A DNA stretch of 64,000 nucleotides from Lepidurus packardi (taxonomy: Eukaryota; Arthropoda; Branchiopoda; Notostraca; Triopsidae). This document shows positions 42,907-55,900 of the stretch, piece after piece. The stretch is taken from contig JAKZAN010000002.1 of the NCBI GenBank assembly GCA_023053545.1, positions 11,528,790 to 11,592,789 on the forward strand. Reading direction: 5' to 3'. The notes beneath the pieces were generated by a model. The model was not told where the DNA came from and did not search any database. It worked only from the letters and a program-made list of their open reading frames with translations. A program made the translations under genes and the position numbers. Numbering within the stretch: the first letter of the stretch is position 1; every line of letters begins with the position of its first letter.

Positions 42907-43301
42907 GATGGGAAGATGAACGAAAAAATGAAATTGATGAGAAAATGTGGACGATGATGACGCAGGCACGAGCAACTCAGCTGAGCGGAGGACCATGTTA
43001 GTACGGCGCTGCCAGATTTAGATTTACCTTCTCAAAAATGTTCCAACTTTGAGTCTCAAAATAGGCTACACTTGATTATGACTTGAAATATAATTTGAAA
43101 TTAAAATTAAGTAAGATGTGGAAATTTAATCTTATCATAAGATAAAGAAATTTGCAAATGAAAAGCTGGCACTTACGCTTTTAGGTTTACTAAACACAAG
43201 TTTGCGGGTGAGAATAATTTGGAAGTTATTTTTTTTTAATTTTTTTAGTTACATTGAATGCGTTATTTCTGTGTAGGTAATTAAGACGTAAGTAAATAAA
43301 T
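42907..43301. promoter_or_regulatory. shared divergent promoter region of Nova and DPY30
   Basis: Start codons facing apart are 395 bases apart (305 if the upstream Nova ATG is used). The interval holds both leaders. No TATA box is placed well for either gene. GTAAGTAAATAAAT lies directly before the DPY30 ATG. Confidence 0.55.
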
Positions 43302-43651
43302 ATGGACAATTCGTCAAATGGCATTAATGAAATCCCTGCCAAGAAACCTCGCGTAGACTTGCAGTCTTTACCTACAAGGCAGTATTTGGACCAAACAGTT
43401 GTTCCTTTGCTTTTACAAGGACTTTCGTCTCTAGCTAAAGAAAGGTAGATACATATATAAAAACGCTTCTCGAAGAAAAGGTGTTTACTATGACTTATCA
43501 ATGTGAGGAAACGCTATTTCCGTCTCGTAGGCCAGCAGACCCAATCGAGTACTTGGCCAGTTACTTGCTCAAGAATAAAGCCCAGCTTGAAACTTCCAGT
43601 TCCACTGCTTCTGTGTCACTACCAGCGCCTCCGAGCCAGCCACCTGCCTAA
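43302..43651 (+). CDS. DPY30: DPY30, core subunit of COMPASS/MLL histone H3K4 methyltransferase
   Basis: Small dimeric protein that docks on Ash2L and stimulates H3K4 methylation. Exons 43302-43444 and 43531-43651 join in phase to 87 residues (human 99). The conserved domain runs from about residue 22: [45 protein letters not shown], forming the X-type helical bundle; the tail is Ser/Pro-rich. The coding start is the first ATG and is followed by a short Asn/Ser-rich leader. It converges on bark with almost no space. Confidence 0.95.
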
Positions 43652-43730
43652 GAAAAGCATTTTTGCATCCCTTTATTTATATTTTTATAATTTGCTGTTT
43701 TTAAACTCTGCTCATTTTAACAAAGATTTC

Positions 43731-43736
43731 AATAAA
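43731..43736 (+). terminator. DPY30 polyadenylation signal
   Basis: AATAAA 80 bases past the stop codon, followed by a TGTTTTC-rich stretch. Confidence 0.65.
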
Positions 43737-43768
43737 ATCTCTTTTCTACACAATCCTGTTTTCAGTAT

Positions 43769-43774
43769 TGTAAA
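43769..43774 (-). terminator. bark polyadenylation signal
   Basis: AATAAA on the minus strand, 217 bases past the bark stop. It lies 33 bases from the DPY30 signal on the other strand, so the two transcripts should overlap or abut. Confidence 0.5.
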
Positions 43775-43990
43775 AGTTTATTTTTGCAGGCTTTATTCTG
43801 TAAGACGGCTTGGGATTTGTGCCCTCTTTCTGTCACATATAAAAACTACCTATCCTGGCTTAATTGCACTTCGCAAACGCGTATGGAAGCCCTTTACAAA
43901 ATCCCTATCAAAAGCTTTTCAAAACTCGCACAACTTTCGTGTCTGTTACTGAGATCATCCCTGAAATCCAACACAGCTTTCCGTTCGTTT

Positions 43991-46900
43991 CTACATATCC
44001 GTTTCCAGCGGCGAGCTATGTGAACGTTTGGCGGCTAAATCAAAACTCATCTTAGGCAACTGATCTATGCATGCCATGGTTTGAGCATGTTTGGGAAGCT
44101 CTGCATCCAAGTTTGTTTCCAGTAACTGCGACCGAGTAGTCGTAGGCGGCGCATTGCTGAAAGCCATTGATTTGCCAACGCCATGTTGTGTTTTCGCATA
44201 ATGATCTGCGGATTGAGAAGTGGCAGGTCGGCCCATGGGTAAAGTCATCAACGAACTCGTGTCCGTGTCCTGGGACACATCTTGCTGTTGTGGTGAGCAT
44301 CCGTATGACGTATCTGTATGAGCTCTGGGTCGCGCGTATTCCGGTTCATTCCCATGTACCATAGGAGGCTGGTAATGGACAGCGTTGGACTGCATGTCAA
44401 CGCACGTACCAGCTCCTACTGAGCTCCCGTCCCACACCTCTGAATTGGCTTGCGACGGTTGTCCAAAGGTAGAATTATCCCGGAAACCTTGATTTTCATA
44501 AGTAATATCAAACGTGCGATCTATGTTCGCCTTCTGGTGCTCTCGCTCTACCTGAGTACCGAAACGTTCATGAAAGGGAGTAAAAGAGAGAGTCATATTC
44601 GTGCTGGAGGCTTCAAAAAACTCGTAAGAACGGTTGTCTTCCACGGATGAGTCGAATTGGGAGCCAGAGGCGACTTTTTCGATGGAATCGATGCTTCCAC
44701 CATGCGGATCATGCAATTTTCGCATATCCGTTGGCTTTGAAGCTTCCAGTTTGTCTAGAATTCTTCTCCTAGCGCCGGTATCAGAGAACCCGGCACTGGA
44801 AGCTAATGAAGCCAGGGATCGACTGGAACGTATGGAAGCCCGAATCGAATTACGGCGTTCGAGGCGTTGAGTAGCTCGATGCCGGGATTTAGACACCCAG
44901 AACGCAGCACACAGGAGAATTAACACAAGTGCTAAACCAGCAGCGGTCAAAGCTGCGACAGTTACGACATCGTCAGTCCATCCTAAGGGATCCAACACGA
45001 TATGGGGATCTGTTAGAGAAAGAAATCAAGATCACGATTACATTGTCTCATCAATCCACCAGCAAAAAGTCGCTTACCAGACTCGCACACAAAGGGTAGT
45101 AACAAATGGCAGTCGGACCTTTCCACTCTACGATTAACGAATACAGTGCAGGAATGTATCATATCCAAGTGCTGGACCCATACTCGAGAGTAATAGTCGA
45201 AACCTTGTTGCTGGGTCATTAAGAATTCCATCACTTCCCAATGATTGGACATTAAGTAGGGCAAACTTGCATTGTCACGCTAACAGAGATATTTAAATTA
45301 CAAACTTTAAAGAGAAAGAGAAAGAAAATGAGGATATTACTTTGCAAAAGTCTTTTGCAGCATAGAAAGTCATGGGGACGCCTAAGTAAAGGTAACACGA
45401 GTCGCCAACTAAGGTCCATCCAGGGTCGCATTTACCGCTTAGGACACTACGATTGTTGTAATGAAATGGCTGGAAATCGACTTCCAGAAGTTCCAGACGA
45501 TCTCTTCGATCTCGGATGCGCCCGTTTACAGCAGTCGACTCGTTATAACCCCACCAATTAAATCGAGCGTCAATAGGAGTGCGCTGCGCTTCCAAACTGA
45601 AAACAAACACTGCGTTAGAGCTTCGAAAACACAGGAAAATTAGGACAAAGAACGGGCAAAATAGAGCACGAAAAAGGTATGACGAGAGCTTCCAAAACAC
45701 AGGAAAATTAGGACAAAGAACGGGCAAAATAGAGCACGAAAAAGGTATGACGAGAAGGGAATAAAGCACGGCACACAGATGGCACAACACGCAGAGTCTT
45801 ACCCCTGTGTCGCATAGATGGAAACATTTTTGGCATCTGCGAGACTGAAGTTAAGGAAATCGTAGAATAGATTACAGACATTGGAGCTAAAGTAGTAACG
45901 CTTTAGAAGGAGTGAAATGCTTGCAACTTACCCAGTCCAGTTGACTGCCACTAGTTCGTAGTCATTGAAAGGATTTGTGAAAACGTTATGGGCGTATTGC
46001 TGCCCACTTGACCCAGCAATGACAGTGCCTCTGTTCTCCCGATCCGTTGCGTAGTTTTTGTACAACGAATTATGAATGAAGGTTTGTAAGATGGGCAGTC
46101 TGGCACGGCTAAAGCCGTGGACGTGCATGATGTGGTGGCCCCAATTGTTGAAAATGTAGTTTGTAGTTGCATTGCAAACCAACTGCATGAACCCAACCAA
46201 TCATGTCATTAAAGTCGCAAAAAATAATACAAATAAAATCTATCACTTACCTGTGCAAGGACAATGACATCTTCGTATGGAATATGTGACCGAGTTATAT
46301 AGTTGAAATACATGGTCGCTTCTTGATAAGGGCTGGCTCTGCGTCCTTCCAAATGCAAAACAGGCCGATCACGATTGTCAACGAAAACATTGTTATGGAT
46401 AATTGCTTTCAAGGCTGTTGGTACACCGCTGGAATCCGCAAAAACCGTCAACCCGCCTTGGTTACCCTGAATCAAGTTATTCTGCAAGGAATACACATAG
46501 CTTTTAGTTCACTACGTCTGATATTTTGCAGTTAGATGTACTCTGAAGTGAAACACGTTCGTATTCTGGATATCCAGGCCAATCGCTGCTTCGGAAGTGG
46601 AAAAATTCCCGTACAAACGTTCCCCGTTGTCTATAACCTGATTCCATTCCATCGTAATCATTGGACTCACTTCCCCGGCACTGACGTACCGTACGGCTCC
46701 TTGCGAGTTGTTAAACAAGCCCGAATACGATACATTATGCTGCAAATCTCGCCCTAAAACCGTAAATAAAAGTTGAATGATACGTCGCCCAATACCATGA
46801 CATTACACACCGAAGCCTAAAGCCGAAATAGGCAACGTAACAATTTCGGCCACGAAGCCGTGTTTCCCGTTGGCTCCTGTGGAGTGCAATTTCATGCTTA

Positions 46901-49900
46901 AACTCGGCTTCGTGGTGATATACATCCTGTTTTCCCGGCCTTGACCGGTCGTTTCAGAAGTAATGGTCACTAAAAGTTTGGAAGTGGTGCTGTTGTAAAG
47001 ATCGCCATCGTAGAGCCGCACACTATCCGGTTCCCAAGGTTCACCGGTTGAATTGAACAGGTTTAGCTGCAATAACCTTTAAGAAAACGAATTTTTCTGT
47101 TGAGGAAAACTTACCATGAAATAAGTTGAGAAAACTGTACCTGAAACCGAAAGTCTTAGCACCATACGGGGAAGTGAAGATTTTAACACAATCAGCAGGC
47201 ACGTTATCGTAGCGGAAGTAAAGAAGGACGCGTTCCTCCACTATGATATGTTTAGCCGGGTCACAGGCATCCAACAACCCGAAAGTGCTATAAGGCAATC
47301 CAACTTCGGCCGTTGGACTGAAACTGGAAGACTCGGAATCGCGCGATTCGCCAGTCAGCATTACAATAGACAATCCAGCACCAAGATTGTTGCTGAGTCT
47401 ACGATTTTAAATAGCAATGATTAACACTAATCAAAGTTATCTGCATCCCAAACAATGAAGGATTTGAATTAGAAATGAAAAATTCTTACACGTTATCCAA
47501 GAGGAATGTGTTTTTGGCAGGTGTAACAAGTTGCACTGCATCCCAAGCACTTTTGCTTACATTCACGTGCTGAATCATGGGTGATTTAAATGTTGAAAGT
47601 ACGGCTGGGCTTCTTTCTCCGTGCAGAAGTCCTGCGCCTTCAATCTTGACGTATTGTAGCACCGAAGTATATTCGTCTACCGTAGGACCACGCACGAAGG
47701 TTCCTCGTGGCCTTTCATGCACATCGTATTCGAATGTAGGGATAGAAAGTCTAAGGAAAAAATAAATAAAAAAAAATGAGGAATAAAAGGTTAATGTTAC
47801 GTACAATGCAGTGGGCCAATAAACTTACCGTATTCCACCCCAGTACTCAAAGTCTGACTCTAAATTGCGCTCCCCGCAGCGCACAAAAACGAACTGAGAT
47901 TGGTAATCGCACCGGTATTCGTGGCCATAGACTTGACCGTTCATCCTAATCTCGCAGTCTTCTAGGCGCTCTTCATTCCCTGCAACAACGGACAGTATAC
48001 GTTTTCAAACCCCTTTGACTGATTGAAACTGGAGATTGAAAAGTAGGTTCCTCTTTTACCTATGCATTGAATAGGCTCTGGCCAGTACCGTACGCGATTC
48101 AAACTGCTCGGCTGGAACTCCCATCTCCGCCCAAAGTCATGGAACTCGTTTACAGTCTCCAGTCCCAATTCGCGACAAACAACCCTGGCGTTTCGTTCCG
48201 TGAACCTCGCGTCACAGAGCGGAACCCACTGCAAGGTTGTCTGATTATACATTTCCAGATAACCTTGCGTCTGCCCTTGGCATTGGTCGCCGATACAAAG
48301 TCGCACGTTCGTCTTGTTCTCCCGTATTTGCCTAGCCACGAGGTAATGGAGCTGCGTTGAGTTCTTGCGAACGGGTCGGAATACAATGGGCGCATCCCAA
48401 TGACCTTGCGCCTGCAGGTTACCCAGTACTAATATCCCCACGTTAGGAAAGAACTCCAGGACCACTCCGGGCAGAATCGTCAACGTGGCACCCGGCATGA
48501 TGGTAAGATCCGCTTTGAAAACGTAAGGTTGAGGTCTTAAGATCAGAACCACGTCTTGATAGATCCGTCCGGATAGGTTATCCAAGTTAAGATGTGGAGT
48601 GAGTTCTGTAATGGAAGACTGGCTCGAGTCGAGCATGTTCTCCAGCAAATATGGCCGGTATTGAGCAATAGCGTAACTGTTCCAGTCGTCAAAGTCAAAT
48701 ATCTTTTCTCGAATGATTTCCATATCCGAAGTGCCCCACCAGTTGCGCGCGACGTTAACCATAGTGTTGAGCCGGGCTGTTTTCAAGCCGGTCAGTAGCT
48801 CGTAATCCATCGCGTTCGAACCGAACAGATTATCAGTGATATTCACGTTTTGAACGCCTTTCAGTGCCACGACGTAGGATACGGGAGTCGAGCTGCTGGT
48901 GGCAAGCAATCCGGGGGTATGGGCATTGTTCTGGACTACATTTCGTGCAAATTCCGCCCAGACATGTCCTAGAATTTCTGACTGGCTATGCACATCCCAT
49001 TCTAGCATGGCCAGCCCTTTGTTGTTTGCCAAACGATTTTGGAAGATAAACGCTTCCTTTTCCATGCCTCGCAGCGAAAGCAGGCTCCTGGAGCACTGAT
49101 TCGAGTCGAACACATTCCGCGTGATATTGACCCGCGCAAAATGACCGTCGATATTCATCATAAAGCCTTGATTGTGTTGGAAAATCGAGTCGCTCACAAA
49201 CACCGTATGCGTATGATTGGCGTCGTACTGCCAGACGTAGGGCAAGCGTAAGTCGCAACCACCTGTTTTATGCCGTTCGAAGGTTACGTTCTGAAGCACC
49301 CAGTGGAACAAATTGCTCGATTCGCGGATGTCCCTGTTAATTTATTTTTAAGAAAAGAAAAGAAACTCTTGGTTTAGACCGAACTTGAAAGAGAAAATAG
49401 ATTTTACCGGCTGGTTTGGACTATCCCTTTTCCATTTGAGTGGAACGAAGTATAATTGACGCTGTATTTGACCTCTGATAGGGCAAAACTTCCGGCTTCC
49501 CGGTAGGGGGTATGGATTCTCATAGCTTCCTCTTTGTTGTCATGAATGTTGCATGCAATGATTTGAATTGATTCGTTGGCTTTACGTAAGTAATGGTGGC
49601 CGTCCGGACTCAAAAATCTTTCAAAAGTAAGAGTTATCTCAATGCATTTCAAGGGAAACTTTGACTGTGCATACCTATTGTAGTGTATGGCAGAGAAACC
49701 GCGTTTATTCTTCTGCAATGTTGAAGACGAGATAATCAAGGTCGGCAAGGGGCCTGGCAAGAGTCTCGAACGTTGGGTTTGAATGTCGGATCCTTGAAAA
49801 AGAGTGCAAAAATAAACGATGTATCTAGTGTAAAAGAATCAAAAAGAAGCAAAAAAGTGCAAAAGAATAAAAAAAACTCGTACTTTTTACAGCTCGTAAA

Positions 49901-52900
49901 AGGATCACGGCACCACCTTTAGAGTTAGTGCCACTCCGGAACTTGACATTGAGGCGATAAGAAGACGAAAGGCTAGGGAACAACGAAAGATTCGTCCGGA
50001 CGTTCCATACTTCATTGCTTAGTTCTCCAAAGTCGTAAAACGTTAACGATTCTGTGCTTGAATTGGCCAAGGGATTCAAAACCTAGACGGAAAAAAGGAC
50101 ACAATTTAAAAGAAAAAAAAAATTGAAGAGCTTTGTTAAAGTTTTCCAACACGTACTTGCATTCCTATCACATTTCGCTGATCGGTGGTTAACGCAAAGT
50201 CTTTTTCGATATCAGTCAGGGTCTTTTTGGTTCGCAAGTACTTGGGTTTGTCGGGCACAAGATTAATGGTTTCAAGCACGTCAGGAACTTCGATAAAATC
50301 CTCTGGCTTAAGTATAGAGAGCCAGCCCATCATTTCTCGCAGTTCTTGTCGGGAAATCATGGGGTTGTAGTGCACGCCTGACTGAGTATTTTCTTCCAAA
50401 CGACAATCTAAATGATAAAAAAGTTATTTTTTAATATTTTTTTTATATAAACGTATAGAATTTTGAAATAAAGCAATGAAAGTAGGTATTTTACCTGTAA
50501 TTTGCATGCCTAGGGACCGCATACTAACGCCGTGGCCAGAATTATAGGAAATCTCGCTGTTCTTTAGATTTGTCACACGCTCCGGATAATAAATATCTGA
50601 ATACATGATTCCTAAACCATCCTGAGCATTATGTCGCAGCGTCAGCTTGTCCAAAACGTGGTGATGTAGATCAACTCGCAAAGCTGGAGATGAAAAAATT
50701 GAAATCAGAGCCGAAGAAGATCAAGATGAGTAAAAAAAATATATACCAGGTTGGAATGTGTGTGTTGAATAATCCAGGAGCCCAGCCCGTTCTATAAGTA
50801 CGCTTTTTAGTGTGGATTTTTTTGCTGTCATTCCTAGACGTAACCCAGCCCAAGCAACGTCGTGACATCTCAAACCCACATCCATATCTGCACCGCAGTA
50901 ATTTTCCACATCTTCAGACACTCGTTCATAATGGCAGTCTCGTATGTCTGAATCGATCTCGCTGCATCGCACATTACTAATTAAATATACGAAAAGATCA
51001 TGAATGTAATTTTCAACGAAAAAATAATTATAATAAAATAAATACATAATAACAAATAATACGCAATAAATAAATAAAAATCATAACTATTGTACTCAGA
51101 ATGGTTGTGAAAAAAATTACCTTATAATAGCGGGCTCACTTCCATCCACCGGAACTTCTGACCGCTCCATTAGCCAATCTTGGGGGTTTAATACCTTTCC
51201 CATTTGGTGGCAAGCAACCGCAGCTGCTTCTTTATTCCAACCATAACTGCATACACTTCCCCAGGTCTCTCCCAATCTCACCTAGAAATACAACAAAAAG
51301 CTGACAATCGAAGTACCCGAGTTTTCGGTTCGCTAACTTAACAGTAATTTAACCTCTTTCCATTTAATTAGTAATGAAATTGAAGTATTACCTGCAATTT
51401 GCCTTCATTTTCTGCTGCCCCGCCCACCAATCGCACTGGTGCATCGGTACTTTCCTCGATGCCTCTGTCCGCTAAACTGAATACAACTTTTCCGTCCGGC
51501 GTAGTGGAAGATCCCTCTGCAATTAATTCACCTCCAACCATCATCCCCAAGGAATGTCTGAATTTCAAAGTGACGCCAAACGCCACCGTCAAGCGGCCAC
51601 TTGGATGGATCGTAATATCCCTGGTGACCAGATACTCCCCTTTCTCGACCAACTCTTCCCAGCCGCTTACTTCCCCGCCCACTTCTCGCGTTCCCTCTTT
51701 GACGAAGGAGGGCACGAAGACTTGGTTACTGGACTCGGCGTCAGATTCAAAGTTCGTGTCATGGAGCAGGAAAGGCTTAAAATCGACCGACGCTAAGTTG
51801 TAACGATCTTTGCGGTCAAAGACCCGGTAGTAGACATCTTGTTCTCGTTTAGAGCCTAACCAGTTGCGCACGCAAGCCAGACTACGTAAATTGTCTTCTA
51901 ATTGGGACCCGACTTCGTAGTCTGAATCCAGGTTTTCAATCATGTTCCTGGTAACGTTCACGTTGGACGAGGAGATGACGAGCGCAGCTGCGACGCGACT
52001 ACGCGGGTTCAGATGGTCGTAGAGCTGTTTTACAACGTTTTTCTTAATCCAATTGCGAGTTAGGAGCATCTTTTGTTCATCGCCATACTCGGAAAGTCCC
52101 ACGTTCAGAACATACGTGCCGCTATTCGCTTCAAAACGGTTATTCGAGATCTCCATCTCAGCTGGCAACGTTTCTAGTTCCAAAAAGTCGGGATTCCGAA
52201 CATATAAGCATCCCCGAGTCTGTCCTTTGAAGTAGTTGTGCTCAATCATCGCGTTTAAGTTAACAGCCGGAGACACGACCACAGCAGGTCGTACATTATT
52301 AAGAAATTTGTTGTGCCCTATTTGGAGTAACAATGGGGAAGCCTTCTCGCGCCAACACGTTTGAATCTCTACTCCAGTCCATTGACTTTCTTCAAACGTG
52401 TTGCCGCTCACATTGACCAAACCTTCCTTGCAAAAGTTTCCAACCAATATCCCCATGCCAAGGTTTCTTCCGACTTGATTGTAGGCGAAGATGAATTCAC
52501 GTTGTACGGCCACATTCAGCGAGGATTCATTGATCCAAGACACAAAGCCGTAACCTTGGTTATTTTGGAGCTGGGAAAAGCTTACGTTCACGCGACCCCC
52601 AGAGTAAGTCAAGTTCACGCCATCGCCGTAATTGTCCATAACATAAGAACCGGTAATATTGACATCTGCAGCCCCGTCAGACACGTGAATACCAGCTGGA
52701 CCCCAATTTTGAGAAATATTGCTAGATTGAATGTGAACTAGAGAGCGGACATTCTCGGCCCATAAGCCACGTCCAGTGTTGTTGTAAATGATTACGTTCG
52801 TCAAGTTAACGTCAAAGGCTTTTTCTACAAGTTCAAACCAAAACCACAAATTAAACTTGGGAATCAAAATGTATTTCCGGAAAAAAATCTTACCGAATCC

Positions 52901-55900
52901 AGCAACGAGTTCCAGGTTCACTATGTTTCTGCTCAGGGGCTTTGCGGTGAATTGCATCCAAATTGAGTTTCGTGTAGTAGTTAAGCTTTGCGGTCGTGTG
53001 GAATTACTTAGAACAATCTTTCCCAGTAGAGGTGATCTGGAATCCGGACCGTCTCGAATTTCCATGGTTGCACCTTCGTTTAGCTCGGTACTCACATGAA
53101 TGAAATGGAGGGTAAGAAGTTGCCCCGGGGAACTCATAAATTTCTAACCAAATCGACAAAAAAATAGCATAAATTCCTCTCTTGAATAGCTGCAAATTGT
53201 ACCTTTTCGCAAACCGTTTCTTTGACAGTATCTCTGAACGTTTCGGCCAAGATGGAGAGTGGGTACACTTGCATATTGGGAGATCCGGAGAGGCAAAAGT
53301 CATGGGTTTCTACCACGTTTTCGCCCGCTTTATCCGGAACGAAATCGTGGTAAACATATTTTACACCATCCGCCCCATTGTGGGTGAAATTGGACGATTC
53401 CACCCAGACCAATCCAGTGGAAGTGTTTGCGTACAAGCCGTATCCTTGATTATAGGCTATGGAGGAATTGCTTAAGTAAATTACAGATGTGGGTTGGGAG
53501 AAGTTGAGTCCATTGTAAGCAGAATAGTGAACTTTTAAGCTGCTCAATCTTGGTGGCACGCCTACAGATTCTAACGCTGAGACTACCATGCGTGAAGGTC
53601 CCACTCCCGCTTCGAGCACGTCCACATTCTGAAGAATCGATTCTGAAACCTGTCAAAACAAATATTAGGAATAGAACAACCACAACGAATGTCTTTTATA
53701 ACAAACCTTTATATAAACCGAATTTTTCTGAGCTAATTCTTTCTTCCAGCGTGCATTTTCGAAACGAAGTCCGCGCCAATGAATGGATCCAATGTTTTCC
53801 GTGTAGGTTGCGTTACAAGAAACTCCCAAGTCAGGATGGTGATCTATGATAAATACACATACCAAAGTTAAAGTTATCCGAAAAGAATAAAATGTAAAAA
53901 AATAATAATAAACAAACGAATAATAATTATCAGAGCTGGGTAACGTAACACTAACTTAATCCCAAGCCGAAATTGGTACAGCAGATGCCGCTTATTGTGA
54001 TCACGTTTGTCAAATGAACATTTGATTCTTTTAAGCGGAGATTATAGTAACCGAAAATTGAAAATATCTACTAAAGAAGCCAAAGAAACAAAGCATCGTC
54101 TACTTTTTGCCACTTTCCCACACGTTTCCTTTTTCTAGATTCACTTCGCCCATTACTGTTTATTTCGTAACAATTTTCATAGAAACCGAACTAGGAATTT
54201 TTACAGAAACTGAACGAGCTACAACTTCTCTTTTACATTGAAATCAACTATTTTATTGTTCGTTGCCATTTAAATAAAGCCACACGTCTAAAAAAAAAAC
54301 AACGGACACTGCTTTTGAAGCCTACTCCTACGCATAGGTAGGGTTTTTAACATGATACCCGTTCTAATTTTCCCAATCAATTAAAGGAACTGGTAATTCA
54401 ATTGAATAACCTGCTCATTTAATTGACTGGGAAGTTTAGAAGAAATTTGCCCCTAAGCATAGCTGGAATGACAGGATTGCTCAAAACGAAATAAAAGCAA
54501 TGTCATTGGTCAATATGCGAAGTCCATGTAGCATCACTACTGTAGTTTCGTTACTGTACTGTGAAGATTCTGTTGAAATTGATCTTATATCCGAAAGTAT
54601 TATTCTAATAACCGACTAAAATGCTGTGAATTTTAACATTTTGAATAGGACCTTTAAAATTTGATTCGCTGGTTCTAATAGTGAGTTATCAAAATAAGCT
54701 GAATTACTGTATTTTTCGCTGCTTTACTGTAGTATCTAAATTTGCGAAGTAGACATATACAGGTCATTATGTAAAAAAGTCCATAGCCTGGGGCTACTGA
54801 GGATCTTAACTGGTCAGCTGAACCGAGCTTAGCCGTCTCTACCTGCCGGGATAATGGGAAGCTACACACAAATGTCTTTTCCCGCACAGCATGCAGAATC
54901 GGCGGTTATGTCCTGAAGGGATGATTCAAACGATGTTTGAAAAAGAAAACATATGGAAACAGGGTACGATATCAAAGATATGAGCTATCAGACGTCGAGA
55001 TTTGTGGTCAGCCCTTTTCAAGCCTTCTCGGGCATCGACCGCCAAAAGGAAGCCGACTTTTAAGGAGTTGTCCAAACATATTCAGGAAAAAAGACCAAGA
55101 GCAACCGGAAAGAAGCTCGGGTGAGCTCCTCCGGTTATTTCTATTCACTTCCGGCCTCCGAAACTATGAAGCGTGTGTGGAAAATTATATGAGCTGAGGT
55201 GTGAAAGTAACCCAAAACCGTAACGGTAGTTGTGTGGGGGAGTGGACGTGGGGAGTCAACTTAATTGAGGACTACAGGGCATTATGGGATCTGCTAGTAA
55301 AAGTAAAAAGCCCCTAACAAGAGTCTCGTGCCATGGCTATATTTTCTTGGCGCGGCTTTCCTGTTAACAAGAAAACTTGAGAAATCTGAGAGAAACGATT
55401 ATAGAAAGGAAGAAGACACGCCAACAATTACTTACCGCACACTCCGGTGCCCATTCTGCGACTCGTCCAATCGCATTCTTGTAAACTCTGCGACGAGTTG
55501 GAACACAGTGGAGATTCCAATAAAAGAGGATGACTAGTCGATCCGTTCAAGCGTTCCATCCATCGAAAAAGCTCACCGCCAGTGTACCCCAATTGGCGAC
55601 AAACAACTTGCAAATCGGTCTCGGTCCAACTACAAGCACACAGTTTCATTATAACTTGACCTGAGCGGGGAGTACCACAGGGATTGTGTCTCATGTAAAC
55701 AGCACGTATAAGTGTGTTTGGCTAAGGATACCGGGGAAAACCTTTCCTTGTCATCGCGCAATAAAACATAAATACAATTTTGACTTTCTGCACGCTTGGC
55801 TCTCGGGAGTATTGTTTTGTGCAGTCAGTCACTGGAAAGAAAAACTGTGGGGAAAACGCCTTAACCTTTGCTTTAGCAGTTAGACGAGTCACACTTGCTG

